Source of the DNA: Crocodylus rhombifer
Lineage: Eukaryota > Chordata > Crocodylia > Crocodylidae
Direction of reading: 5' to 3'
NCBI GenBank assembly: GCA_038503035.1
Contig: JAVSML010000964.1
Coordinates: 124,001-188,000 of the forward strand
DNA length: 64,000 bases
Under the pieces are notes generated by a model that was not told where the DNA came from, did not search any database, and was given only the letters and a program-made list of their open reading frames with translations. The position numbers were made by a program, and so were the translations under genes. Positions 23,413-34,450 of this stretch are shown in pieces (within the stretch, counting starts at the first letter, position 1; each line of letters starts with the position of its first letter).

Positions 23413-25495
23413 AATGTTACAGCAGACTTGGTTAATCAGTTAATTAATTCATTTATTAATTGAAAAATATTTTACTAAAAATGTACCACAAATTAAAAAA
23501 AAACTTTAAAAAAATCCTGAAAGTGAAAGAAACAATCTGCTTCACCAAGAATTAATTAATCGAGTCTACTCCAACTCATTCTAATCAGAATGCACTGGAG
23601 TGTGTATAAAAGTGCCCTAAGTGTCTGTTTGTAAATTATTCCTAAACAAAAGATGCAATACATTTATTGAGAATTTTTTACCCAACTTCTATCAATACAT
23701 ATATTTATCACTATGTATATCTGAAAGGCCTACTGGCTTCAGGATGACATAGGGGGACCAGAGGCATGGTTCTTAATCAGTATCCTTCTTAACCACAGTG
23801 GAAAAACTTATTTTTTTGCTGAACAATACAGGTACATGACAAAGAAATGTTGGAACAAAAATGTGGATTGATTTTGAATTGTTTCAGCATAAATTAAAAA
23901 AATAAAAATTGAATGTATTTTACTTTAAAAATACTCAAATTTATTTTTAAGAACTTTTAAAAACACTTTGAAAGTGAAAGAAACAACCCGCTTCATCAAA
24001 ACTGAATTTTTAGTTCTCTTCATACATAGAGAAAATGAAACATTTTTGATTTGGGCCAACTCAAAATGAATTAATTTCTTAAATATTTCAATTTGACCAG
24101 CAACTCAACAACTTAATTCATAACACAGTTCTGGCTCTAGATTTGGGTTCTCATTTAGTTTTCACTGAAATCTATTACTTCAATGAGAACAGAATCAGGC
24201 CCTAATTTAAGACAACTGCAGATGAGAAGGTGAGGCTCAACAGTGTATCATTTGCCGGTTTACAGGCACTTCCCTATAGCTGCAGGTCATGGGGCTTATA
24301 TGGATTTCAGCTAGCCTGTATATAAATTAATTAGCCCTTTAGATAAATAAGATAAAAAGCATTGGAACAGTATCCATTTCAATATTTTATCAGCTACATC
24401 ATAAAGAAAAGCTGCTACTTTCTTATATATCCTGTAGCTATACTTTAGATGAACTCATCCCATGATTGACAGTCAAATTTGCTATGATCTGCTGCAGAAA
24501 ATGGAACTAGGAAGATTTGGAGGCACACGTAGAAATCCTCTTTAATACACTGATTCAAATTGAATGCCTGCAGTGCTACATGGCAAATTTAAAGCTAAAA
24601 CCCACACATCATTAACAATGAATCCTGATGAGTAAGTTAAGTAGAAGCATCATCAATAATTTATGTTGATGAACTCAGCATTTCCTCTCTTTTTGTTGCA
24701 TCTGCCTTTGGAAGCTTGTAGCTTGTTACAAATGAGGTGCCAGAGATTAGTTAGAGGGGAAAAAAGAAAGCTAGAAGCTTATCCAGAGAGAGTGAGAATG
24801 AAATGTAGATCTATACAATGCACATACACTTTGGACAGTTAAGAATTTTTAATCACATAGTTCTTATCTTCCTACAGTTTCCCCAGTGGCAAAACTTATC
24901 CACAGAATAAAGAAAAAAATAAAAACCAACAGGCAAACAAAAACCACTCTAATAGAATTATTTACACTTTGCATTACAGATTAAATCTGGCCCTCATGAC
25001 CATGATGGATTCTGTTCCAAGTATCCCACACTCTTTTGATGTTGGGTAAATGCCTCATGGCATTTCTCGGCTTACAAATGTGTGATGGAATTGACAAAGT
25101 GACTGAGTACCCAAGTACAAATGAGCAATGAGACTCATGTTAACTTTTGTCAGGAACTCATGATGCCTAGTAGTATCTTGTGTTGATGTTGGTCACTTTG
25201 CATTGTTTCTGCACTTGCCTAATGTTGCTTAAACAGAACGTCTCCATTCTGCACTACTTCCACAAGCAGAACAAGTGCTGGGGAAGGGGTCGATCTTGCA
25301 GGCATAGTGACTGAAAGAGCAAATATGTGATTCTGCACCTGGTGTTTAAATCTGATTTTCTATTTTCTGCTTATAAAATGAGTGCTAGAAGTTACTAAAT
25401 AAGGGCTTGATTCTGACAGCTTTACTTATGTTGTGTGGTAGTTTACTCTGAAAGTAGTCCCACTGAAATGAATAAAACAACCTGTGGAACGGGGT
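23413..25495. other. AT-rich non-coding DNA with a MITE tail near 23.6 kb
   Basis: The 23565-23618 segment (TTAATCGAGTCTACTCC, then GAGTGTGTATAAAAGTGCCC) resembles the right end of the MITE A group, but its other end is not found. The remainder shows nothing coding. Confidence 0.4.
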
Positions 25496-25499
25496 ATTA

Positions 25500-25760
25500 C
25501 CCCCAGGCTGTTCTGATAGGGCTTGATGTGCTTCAGAGGGGCTGGCTGGGGCAGGAGAGTGCTTCAGTGCAGGGCTAGCCAACAGGCAGCCCCAACACTG
25601 AAGCAACCTCATATCCCAGCTAGCCAGGTCAGAATCTACATGCGTGCTGCTGTGCATGAAACCCTGGAGCATAGTGCTTGCATTTACTTGTTTTATAAGT
25701 ACTACTTTGCAGTTGAGTTTATTAGTTTTGTGTGCCCTAATAGGGCTGCACATGACAACT
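25500..25760 (+). mobile_element. MITE B copy, arm 1 of an inverted pair
   Basis: It holds GGGGCTGGCTGGGGCAGGAG, CAGGCAGCCCCAACACTGAA, then TTATAAGTACTAC and TTATTAGTTTTGTGTGCCC up to CTAATAGGGCTGCACATG. The last block recurs in reverse complement in the next copy. No transposase is present. Confidence 0.55.
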
Positions 25761-25864
25761 ATACTTACAAAACTGGGTACATCTATGTTAAGACAACTAT
25801 ACTGACCTAACCATATGCTTCTGCATGAGATGTTTGCTGTGCGGTTGCCTAATTAACTGTGCAT

Positions 25865-26205
25865 TAAACATCTCAGTGTCTACACATGCAGACCTATTAG
25901 GATGCACAAAACTAATGAACTACGCAGCACAGCAGGGTAGTACTTATAAATACATAAGTACTACTCTGCTCTGGAGTTTTTTTTGTGCACTGCACTGAAG
26001 CACCCTCCTGCCCCAGCCAGCCCCTCTGCAGCATATTGAGCCCTGTTGGAGCACCTCAGGCAGGCAGGCTGACCCCATGGGCCTCTTGTCAGTTGGCGCT
26101 TCTGCGACCTAGCTCAATGTGTTGAGGTATGGGCACAAGTACATACGTGTGTCTAACAGCAATAAGCTCCAGAGCTGAGTGTAAATTAGCACTGAATAAA
26201 TTGCC
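25865..26205 (-). mobile_element. MITE B copy, arm 2 of an inverted pair
   Basis: CAGTGTCTACACATGCAG, CCTATTAGGATGCACAAAAC, then ATAAGTACTACTCTGCTC, CTGCCCCAGCCAGCCCC, AATGTGTTGAGGTATGGG and TACATACGTGTGTCTA. The first half is the reverse complement of the end of the copy at 25695-25755, about 125 bp away. The two together can form a large foldback. Confidence 0.55.
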
Positions 26206-26776
26206 TACATTTGGATAGGTGGTTCAACTGAAAAATAAAGGAAAAAAAGATAGTCCTGAACTTGGCCAGGGCACACTGAATGTTTCTTTTTTTCTTTTGT
26301 TTTTTTGTCAAACAAAAGCAAAAATGAAAAGAGAATATTTTGTCAACATGATTTTTTTTTTTTTTTGGAAAAGTTCATTTTCTGGTTAATTAGCGCTTTT
26401 TAGAAAACTTTTCCTCTTTTAGGAAAAGAGAAAAAGGTACATTTTGACCTAAAAATGCCATATTTTTAAATTTAGTGCTTTTAAAATTGGTGGTTTTGGA
26501 GGAGGCTTTATTGAATAAAGCAATGAGCAAAGAGTCCAATGGGCAGGAAGAACAGAAGATGAGGAGAGGAGGACAGGAGGGAGAAATAAGTAATAAAACT
26601 GTGATTGAAGGGAAAAGGAAGACTAATGGGAGGAATAAGCCAGACCTGAAAAGACAAAGAAGATGGGAGGAAGAAAGAGACAGAGTGGCAGGTAATCTCC
26701 ACCTGAGAATAAGAGCAGTTGTAACAAGAGAAGAACAGAGAAGTTGGATGATGAATGGGTATGAATTTATAGAAAA

Positions 26777-27431
26777 ATATGAATATGAGTTGCCAATGCG
26801 ATGAAGCAACAGGCAGAGCCAACTGCACTTTGTCATGCATCAACAGGGGCATCACTAACAGGTCCAGAGAGGTCTTGCTCCCCCTCTATGCGGCACTGGT
26901 CAGGCCGCAGCTTGAGTACTGTGTCCAGTTCTGGGCGCCGCTCTTCAAGAGAGATGTGGAGAACCTGGAGAGGGTCCAGAGGAGGGCCACTCACATGGTT
27001 GAGGGCCTCCGTGGCCAGCCCTGTGAGAAAAGGCTGAATCTCTTCAGTCTCTGCAAGAGGAGACTGAGGGGGGATCTTGTGGCTGCCTACAACCTTATCA
27101 GGGGCCAGCAGCAGGGACTTGGGGACAGTCTGTTCACCAGGGCCCCCCTTGGAGTCACCAGGAACAATGGCCACAAGCTGAGGGAGGATAGGTTTAGGTT
27201 AGCTATTAGGAAGAACTACTTCACGGTAAGGGTGGCCAGAGCCTGGAATAGGCTTCCCAGAGAGGTGGTGCTCTCACCTTCCCTGGAAATCTTCAAGAGG
27301 AGACTGATAGGCACCTGGCTGGGGTCTTATGACCCCTGCCACCCCCAGTGCTCCTTCCTGCCCATGGCAGGGGGTCAGACTCGATGATCTGTCTAGGTCC
27401 CTCCTGACTCATCGATTCTATGATTCTATGA
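26777..27431 (+). mobile_element. 5'-truncated CR1 inserted in the Tx1-like LINE
   Basis: The plus strand encodes CINRGITNRSREVLLPLYAA, RPQLEYCVQFWAP, LERVQRRATHMVEGLRG, GVTRNNGHKLREDRF and WNRLPREVV, the C-terminal part of CR1 ORF2, almost undamaged over about 200 codons. It ends with CTCGATGATCTGTCTAGG and the terminal repeat ATTCTATGATTCTATGATTG. Its intact frame contrasts with the host LINE and suggests a young insertion. Confidence 0.93.
26779..27387 (+). pseudogene. CR1 ORF2 C-terminal fragment
   Basis: A 202-codon open frame covering the last part of CR1 ORF2, downstream of the RT catalytic core. It lacks the polymerase active site and the endonuclease, so it cannot support retrotransposition. 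The ATG at 26779 is internal to the original protein. Compared with the equivalent segment at 17434-18180 it is collinear, with the same QRRAT and NNGHKL landmarks. Confidence 0.9.
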
Positions 27432-27765
27432 TTGATGCTCTGGATGTTGAAGCAGAACATTTGAATAGCCTGATCACCTCTTCCAACTGGAAGTTTTTGG
27501 AAATTTTGTTTTGCAGCTGAGAAGATTATGAGGATTTTTGGAAGACCTATGCAGTAGTAGGTGAGAGAGAAGAACTTAAGGGGATAAGGTTTATTGTGGG
27601 AGAAAAGATAAGAGAAAGAACAATAATTATTTGAATAGACATGGACATGCTCAAGATGGGGGAGATGGAAAAATGGTAGGAGAATTATGTACAAAAAGTG
27701 ATGCATGTTGAGAAGATATGCAATAAATATGTATATGGATGGGATTATGGAGACCTTGAGCGGTA

Positions 27766-28030
27766 ATGAAGGCAGATGAGAGGAGTCCTAGCAGTATAAT
27801 ACACTTAACACCAGTAATCCAAACAGGGCCACATCAAGGGTTTACAAAATATTTTGGAAAGCCTAACCTCTGTAGCAAGTGTGGGCAGGAAGAATACCTG
27901 GCTTCATACTTCTGGTATGCAATATGCTACAGATGTGAAGGGAAAGGGCACAGGGTGGCAGAGTGCCAAGAAATACTGAAGTGTGTTATTCACATGAAAG
28001 AGGGACACTTACAGTGATGATGCCAGTGGT
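27766..28030 (+). pseudogene. Tx1-like LINE ORF1, zinc-knuckle region
   Basis: An 83-codon open segment. After NLCSKCGQ (Cys36, Cys39) it carries a CCHC knuckle, CYRCEGKGHRVAEC (residues 54-67; 27925-27966), then LKCVIHMKEGH, the start of a third knuckle. Tx1-type ORF1 proteins carry such repeated CCHC knuckles, which bind the element RNA. The first knuckle looks damaged because EEYLASYFW stands where GH...C is expected. The segment ends in a stop, but ORF1-like sequence (SFSNK) continues after it. Confidence 0.7.
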
Positions 28031-28099
28031 CCTTCTCAAATAAAGCTATTACAATAGAGGACAAGAAAGGGAAAGTAGGGAAAATGAAGGTGTTCAGTT

Positions 28100-28640
28100 G
28101 GAATACATGACAGTGGAAGAGATGGCACAAAAAGGAAGACCTGGGAAGAGGAGAGTAAAATTTCAGTAGTTGAAGTGGCACAGCTGGTGACAGAGGAGGA
28201 TAAAGAAGGAGAGATGAGTGGAACAAGTGACTCTGAGATGGAAGAGAGAGAAGGGAAAGAGGAGAGAATGATACAGGAACAAGAAGGAGGAGTGAGGGAC
28301 AGAGCAGGAGAAAGAAGTGAGATAAATTGGGAAAAGAAAGAAATCACATGCTATGAATCTTAGAAAGAAGAAGGCAGACAATGAAAGTGGGGTGAGGAAG
28401 ACTGCTTGATGAAAAGCTCATTGCAGCTAATGGGGTCTGGGTCTAATGGAGAGGGGAAGGGGGAAGTGGAAAGGTTGGGGAGAGGGGAAAAGGAAGCCTT
28501 TCTTAAATGTTAAAGCAATCAAACAACTGTCAAAGACTACGGGGATGTGAAGAGGGGGAGGATGAGAGCAGACTGCATGAAACAGCAGCATAGAAGACAT
28601 GAAATGGTAGAGATGTGAAAATTAAATGGAAAAGCATGAC
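28100..28640 (+). other. AG-rich remainder of Tx1-like ORF1 region
   Basis: Strongly purine-rich, with short Glu/Arg/Lys-rich plus-strand frames such as EEREGKEERMIQEQEGG (28175-28363). This is probably the acidic tail of ORF1 and the spacer before ORF2. The long pyrimidine-rich minus-strand frames here are shadows. Confidence 0.45.
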
Positions 28641-28649
28641 TTTGTGTAT

Positions 28650-29491
28650 TGCATCTGTTGGCTACAAATGTCCAATTCGGGATCCTTGAAATTCTGGTTT
28701 ATTAGGCAGATTGAAACACTGTAATGAAGTCAAATCATAAACCTTGGGGCTGGTCCCTTCACACACACACATGCACATGCACACACACAGTAGCGAGCTA
28801 CGAATGTTTGTGGGGGGGGGGCACCAGAGTTGGGTATACCTATCCCACTAGCGCTGCAGTCTGCCATCGAAGGCCAGTCGAGGCTTATTCCAGCGTGGTG
28901 TTATCCTCCAGAAGGGGGTCGCCGGCTGGTCCTTCTGGTGGGACATGTCGGGTGCTGGTGAAGTTGGAGATCAAGAGGGCGCTGCCAAGGGTCACTTTTC
29001 ACTGCTTTTCTTCTGTCCTTGGCAGGCTTTGGTGACTCCCCAGTTTTCAGGTTTGCCCAATCCAGGGGTTGTTGAGCCTCATGGCACATCCCCCTCGGTG
29101 GCTACTGGATGGCATCTGTCAGCCCCAGGGATCATCTGTATGCACATGCAGGTTTGGGAGCCCGTTGATGAATTTTGATTAATTTACCCCTGTCATGAAT
29201 AGGGCTCTGGGAGCAGTCAATTTGGAGATATTCAGCCCCAAAAGTTGGTCCTTGGTGTTGATTAACTCAGACTGGGGCTTCTAGTGAAGTTTAGAGAATT
29301 CCTGATTGCTACATTGTCTACTATTGATTTCTTCCATTGGTTGATCTGTGGTTTCCGTAGGTGTTAATTGCCGCTTGTTACTGAAGCCTGCTACTGTGTT
29401 ACGCATTCAATCACTGATTCACTTGCTCTTTCAGGGGCCCACCTGATACAGGAAGTGGCGTTTGATTCCCACCCTTGTTAACATTGTTACA
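28650..29491 (-). mobile_element. Solo LTR with perfect 6-bp target-site duplication
   Basis: It starts TGCATCTGTTGG and ends CATTGTTACA, flanked on both sides by GTGTAT (28644-28649 and 29492-29497), so the limits are firm. On the minus strand an AATAAA (28698-28703) sits about 50 bp from the 3' end, giving the transcriptional orientation. At 842 bp with no internal coding sequence it is the product of LTR-LTR recombination. A 6-bp duplication fits betaretrovirus-like (ERVK-type) integrases among known retroviruses, but other classes are possible. It sits within the Tx1-like LINE. Confidence 0.75.
28757..28790. repeat. (CA)n microsatellite in the solo LTR
   Basis: CACACACACATGCACATGCA-type run, interrupted by ATG. 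Confidence 0.8.
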
Positions 29492-29789
29492 GTGTATAAC
29501 TTACTTCTAAAACTAAAACACATTTAGCTAAAAGGTGAAGAGTATAAAATACAAGATACAAGAGTAATGCCATGGCACACAAATAGATAAAAATGCCAAA
29601 ATACAAGGGGAGATACAGAATACACACATACAAACTTTAAAACACAATTCCTTATCTTATAGTGAAAGAAAGAGGAAGGAAGAAATGGTATAAGAGAAGA
29701 AACATATCCAAAGAGGGGAAAGCAAATGCAGGCAAAAGGAAAGGGGGGCTTTCTGCTACACATCTATAAATTTCAGAAGTGTAATATTG

Positions 29790-30554
29790 AGGAAGAAGCG
29801 GGATAAGATTATGCCAATACTGAGTGGGGTCGAAGCAGGCATAATAAGTTTACAGGAATGTGGAATCCCATGGGAGAGGGATTACAAGTGTTTTGTAAAG
29901 AGATGGGGATGGGGACCATTGTGGTAGGCAGGGTCAGATGTAAACAAGGTGGCTGGAGTCATGATTTTACTCAAAGGTGAGGAAGTGGAAGTACAGTAAG
30001 TGCAAGTAACTATGGAAGGGAGACTGCAATGGATGGTGGTGGAGTTTGAAAATAAAGTGTTAGAGATTTTTAATGTAAATGTACCAGCTGAAAGAAAAGG
30101 AAGGATCACCTTGTTGGAGAAATTAGAGGTGTAAGTAGGTGGAGGTAGGCAGCAAATGCTGGCAGGGTGGGGTGGGGGGGATTCAATTACATTATCAAGA
30201 AGGGGAATAGGAGGAGATAGAGGGGAGGGAGAGCTAGAAAGCTTGTCAAAAGTACTGATTAATATACTGAAAGAAGAAGTTTTAAAGGATGCATAGGCCA
30301 GTCAGAAGGTGATTATGAGATTGGAACTGAGTGGGAGACAGGTGTTGAAGACTGATTTTGTATTAATGTCAAATGGGCTAGGTATTGGAAAGAAGGAGAT
30401 CTTAGATGTGACCTTCAGCGATCAGTGGATACTGAGAATGGAAGTTAGTTTAGAAAAAAATGAAGGTGGGGGGAAATGGATGTGGAAGTTAAATGTTCCA
30501 TTATTACAAGATGAGAGGACCTACCAAGAATATGTGGAATTGTATGAAGTATAA
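29790..30554 (+). pseudogene. Tx1-like LINE ORF2, APE-type endonuclease
   Basis: The plus strand shows GIISLQECGIPWERDYKCF (the LQE catalytic block, near 29848), then KVAGVMILLKGEE, RLQWMVVEFENKVLEIFNVN and, in the open segment 30309-30554, VTFSDQWILRMEV followed by KWMWKLNVPLLQDERTYQEY. This order matches L1/Tx1 APE-like endonucleases. The usual catalytic His of the SDH motif is Gln here (SDQ, codon 30423-30425), and stops interrupt the upstream half. The GxWKLNxxLLxDE block just after the endonuclease is typical of Tx1-group ORF2. Confidence 0.75.
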
Positions 30555-30677
30555 CAGACTCTGAAGAGATACTACACAAGCATCTGAGAGTGGTGGACTA
30601 TGATAAAGAGAAGAACAAGTGAATTTTTCAGAAATATTGGTCAAAGAGAGTTGAAGAAGAGGGTGGAAGAGCTAGAA

Positions 30678-31497
30678 CAGGGGTGGGCGAAATTTAGCCT
30701 GTGGACCGAATCCGGCCTGCCAAGCCATTAATATTAATTAATTTTAAGCTCTGCTCCGGCTCCTGGCGCAGCCTCTCCACCCATCCTGCAGCCAGGGGGA
30801 GAGCTGCTGCCAGGCCACTTGTCCCCTGAGGGGTGAGGAGGGCCGGTGGTAGCATCTGCCAGGGATGCCCGTGGCGGGGGACCCAGGTCATTGCCATCCT
30901 AAGCCTCAAGTGCAGAATGCAACTTCCGTGCTGCATCCCTGGGCTTCCTGCATCCAAGGCCACATGCTGCTGTCAGCAGTCTCGGGTGGCCCCCCACACT
31001 GCCCCCAGGGCAGGCCAGGAGCTTCCTCAGGGTCCCCGGCCTCCTGGAAGCTGCAGGATCTTCTGAAGCAGAAAAGCAGCTGCAGTTCTGCTCTGGCTCC
31101 TGGCACAGCCTCCCTTCCTGTCCCGGGGCCATTGAGCGAGCTGCTGCCAGGCTGCCAGGCTGCCTGTGGGGGGCGCAACCAGGCCTTTGCCATCCCAAGC
31201 CTCAGGTGCATGATGCAAGTTATGCAACATCTTGCTGGGCTTCCCACATCCTGGGCCACATCCCCACCAACTTGTGCCACCCCCAGTGGCTCCAGGAGCC
31301 CCCTGCAAGGCCTCCTGAACCTGACAGGCCCTTCTCTGGCAGTCTCCAGCCTCCTGGTGGCAGCAGGAGCCACTGGAATGCAAACACAGCCATGAGGCTT
31401 CGGGTAGCAAGGGCCCGGCTGGGTGCCCCCTTGCAACCCTTCCTGCAAACCTCACAGCCCCACCCTCCTCCAGACGCAGTCACACATACCACAGATA

Positions 31498-31531
<34 letters not shown>

Positions 31532-31948
31532 CCACAGCTCCCCACAAGCCCCACACCTACCTTTCTGCCCATACCCGCCGATTCCACTGCACACCTCTCA
31601 CATTATACAAGAGTAAGACTGCATTTTGAGCTATTATGCAATCACTTCTACATATAAAGTACAAAAACATGCATATCAGGAAAAAATACATTTTTAATTG
31701 AATTAAAATATAATATTATGGATATTTGATTTTTAGTACATAATTTTTTTCTGGTTCTAAGATAGGAAACTCTTGTCCAAAGGAGTAATTCCAAGGGCAA
31801 GGGTCAGAGTTCAGGGGTGGGACTTCTGGTCCCAAGATGGTGACTAGGGGCGGGGCACCTGTTAAGGGGTGTGGTTACCCATGCGGCCCTCAACAGCTTG
31901 CCAAAACTTGCTAAGCGGCCCTCCACCCCAAAAAATTGCCCACCCCTG
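30678..31948. mobile_element. Non-autonomous hAT element with perfect 8-bp target-site duplication
   Basis: The termini CAGGGGTGGGCGAAATTT and AAAAATTGCCCACCCCTG are inverted repeats of the CAGGGGTGGGCAA type. The octamer AGCTAGAA flanks both sides (30670-30677 and 31949-31956), which fixes the ends and the hAT superfamily. The 1271-bp interior is GC-rich and has no transposase. Frames of 99-180 codons on both strands overlap one another and look like composition artefacts. Removing it and one duplication rejoins the Glu-Leu-Glu-rich reading of the Tx1-like LINE. Confidence 0.9.
31498..31532. repeat. (CA)n microsatellite
   Basis: An almost pure run of about 15 CA units inside the hAT element. 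Confidence 0.9.
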
Positions 31949-32299
31949 AGCTAGAAGAACTGCAGGCAAGGAAGCATGAATTATTAAAGGAGGTGGTAAG
32001 AGGAGTACAAGTGAAAGAAGAACTGGAAGACAAAATGATGGAATGAAGAATGTTTCATTGGGAAAATGGATGAGAAAGTCTTTCTGAACAGAGCAACTTG
32101 GGTGGAGAAAGGGGAAGGATGATGTAGGTATTATTCAGTGAAACTGAGGAAAAGAAGGAAGGACCTGAAAGGAATCTGGATAGAAGAGAGTGTGAAAGTG
32201 TTAGACACAACAGTGGAGTTTTACGCAGAGCTGTACAAAAGAAGAGGAGTGGATAGAGTAAAAATGAAGGTGTTCTTTGAGGCGATAAAGGAAGGAATA

Positions 32300-33400
32300 G
32301 AGGATGAAAAGAAACACATTTAGAGGAGAAGTTAAGTATGAGGGAGGTGGAGGACTACTTAAAAGCTTGCAGAGAGGGAAGGTGCTGGGAAGAGATGGAC
32401 TTCTGGTGGAATTCTATGAAAAAAAAATGCAGTGTCTGGAGACTGGTATAGTAGAGACATACAGGGAAATAATGCAGGGTGTGGAGTTAGGGGAGGATTT
32501 TGCAGGAGGTGTGGTAATTTGGATATTCAAGAAGGGTAGGGAAGATGTTAGACACCTAGAGGCCAATAACACTTTTAAACATAAACTACAAGTTGATGGC
32601 AAAAAGTACTGGCCAAAAGAATGTGCGACTTGTTATCAGATGTGATACAAGAAGAACAAACGTGTGTCCTTCCTGAGAGGAGGATATCCTAGACCCTATG
32701 GTTAATGAGAGATGTCATATCAAATGTGCAAGAGAGGAAAAGACATACAGTAATAATGAATCTAGACTTGGAAAGAGCTTATGATAAGGTTGAACATGAC
32801 TTCATGTTTGAAGTATTATGGAGAATGAGGTTTCTGGCAAAGATGATCAGATGGGTTAGAGTGCTAAAGTAAAGCAGGAAGTTGAATACTGGTGAATGGT
32901 TACTTGAGCAAAGCATTCCCCATACAAACAAGGGTAAGACAGGGATGCCTGCTGTCCTCCTATCTTTTTGTGTCTGCAATAGAGCCATTGGCACAGAGCA
33001 TTCATGATGGAAGCTGATAAGTGTTGTGAAGATACCAGGAGGAAGAGAAGTTAAATGTACATTATACATGGATGATGGGACCATTGTGACTCAAAACAAC
33101 ATACCAACTGAGAGCACTGAATTCAATTGAAGCATAGTGAAGACCTTGGTGAAGTGCCAGGAGCAAAATTAAATAAGATTAAAAGTATGTTGATTGGTGT
33201 GGGGAACTGGGAGAATTTACAGAAGTTCAGGATATGGGCGGTAGAAGGTGTAATTAAAATCTTGGGAATCCCAGTGGATGCTGAAGGGAAAGAAACAAAG
33301 GCATGGGAGAAGTTAAAGGTAAGAGTGATCTTGGGATTGTGAAGTGTTAAAATGTTATCTTTTAAAAGTAAAGTGGCTGCAATGAAAACAGTACTATTGC
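32300..33400 (+). pseudogene. Tx1-like LINE ORF2, reverse transcriptase
   Basis: KSLQRGKVLGRDGLLVEFY (about 32357-32415) is the RT motif 0/1 block of the L1/Tx1 group. A degraded lysine/arginine-rich block follows, then LDLERAYDKVEHD near 32762 with the motif A aspartate, and the catalytic YMDD at 33065-33076. The segment 33127-33342 (PGAKLNKIKSM, then VIKILGIPVDAEGK) corresponds to the thumb part. Stops and shifts separate these pieces, so no functional polymerase is encoded. Confidence 0.75.
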
Positions 33401-33479
33401 CAAGCACCCTTTACATGGGAGTAACATATCCACCATCAAGGCAACAGACAAAGAGGACACAGAAGCAGATATGTGGGTT

Positions 33480-33506
33480 GTTGTTTGTTTGTTTGTTTGG
33501 GGTTTT
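33480..33506. repeat. (TTTG)n tract
   Basis: Five or so TTTG units followed by G-rich sequence, inside the Tx1-like LINE. It is probably a later expansion. Confidence 0.8.
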
Positions 33507-33529
33507 TTGCGGGGGGGAGGGGGATCTAA

Positions 33530-34450
33530 GAGAGAAAGCATAGCCAGAATGGAGCTATACAAAGCCAGGGAATTAGGAGGCTGGGAATGCTAGATTTGGA
33601 AAGCTCTGTCTATATTTATTTTATAACTATGTTCTGTAAAGAGGCAGGTGGTGTTGAAGACTTCATGTTTCTGCCGTTACCTGGCAGGAAAAATGTTAAG
33701 AGATGAGGCATGTACAGGGGAGATTGGAAAAAGCGTGAGTATGGCAGCCACTGATGTAACGGTAAATAAACTTGAAGGAGTGGGATTAGAGTGCTTGAGA
33801 GACCCTAAGAAAGTGATTAATATACGAGAGACAGATAAGATAACAACAGTCGGGGATCTGTTGGAAAGACAGATGGCAAATACCTGGAAAGAAGTGACAG
33901 ATAATAGAGTGAAAGAAGGACATGTGGATCTCATATGGATGATGATATGGAATATTCTTCCTGTGAGGGGCAGTCAGGATAAATGGGGTTTGGTAAGATT
34001 GGCGGTGTGCCCAAGAGAGTAATGCAGGGCTGAAGAATTCGTACTGAATGTATTTTGGCACTGCCTCTTTGTGCAAATGGTATGGGAGGGGATGTGCCAT
34101 TTTTTGAGGGCAATCACTATGAACTGTGACTTAACATATGAAATGGTTTTCTGTGGGTTAATGCCCAAAGGACTGGAGAGACAGAGACTGTGAACCATAC
34201 TACTTTGGGACACAGTACGGATATGGAAGGTGAGAAACGTATTGTTGGTTAAGGGGCTTGGGTTGTACCAGAAGAAGATGTGTGGAACTGGCACTATATG
34301 AATTGAAATACTATGTGGATCAAGATATGGGCAAGATGGGAAAGAAGACAGAGAAGAGATGGAGGGAAGAAGAATGGCAGTGTTTCTTCCCAAAAGGACA
34401 CAGGGTCAGAGTGAAAGTTGTTGCTTCCACCTGGGTTAGGGCTAGTTTGT
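33530..34450 (+). pseudogene. Tx1-like LINE ORF2, C-terminal region
   Basis: RESIARMELYKARELGG, then a 124-codon open segment (33648-34022) with ITTVGDLLERQMANTWKEV and ILPVRGSQDKWGLVRLAVC, followed in another frame by EFVLNVFWHCLFVQMVWEGM. The last block resembles the C-x-n-E-x-n-HxFxxCxxxxxxW region that closes Tx1/L1 ORF2. The element then runs through non-coding sequence to an A-rich end near 34567. Confidence 0.65.

Noticed and set aside
28036..28381. Ser/Phe/Leu-rich minus-strand frames
   Set aside because: Antisense of the AG-rich Tx1-like ORF1 region.
30865..31616. Several frames of 99-180 codons on both strands
   Set aside because: They overlap each other inside a GC-rich non-autonomous hAT element with exact ends; no transposase or other domain.
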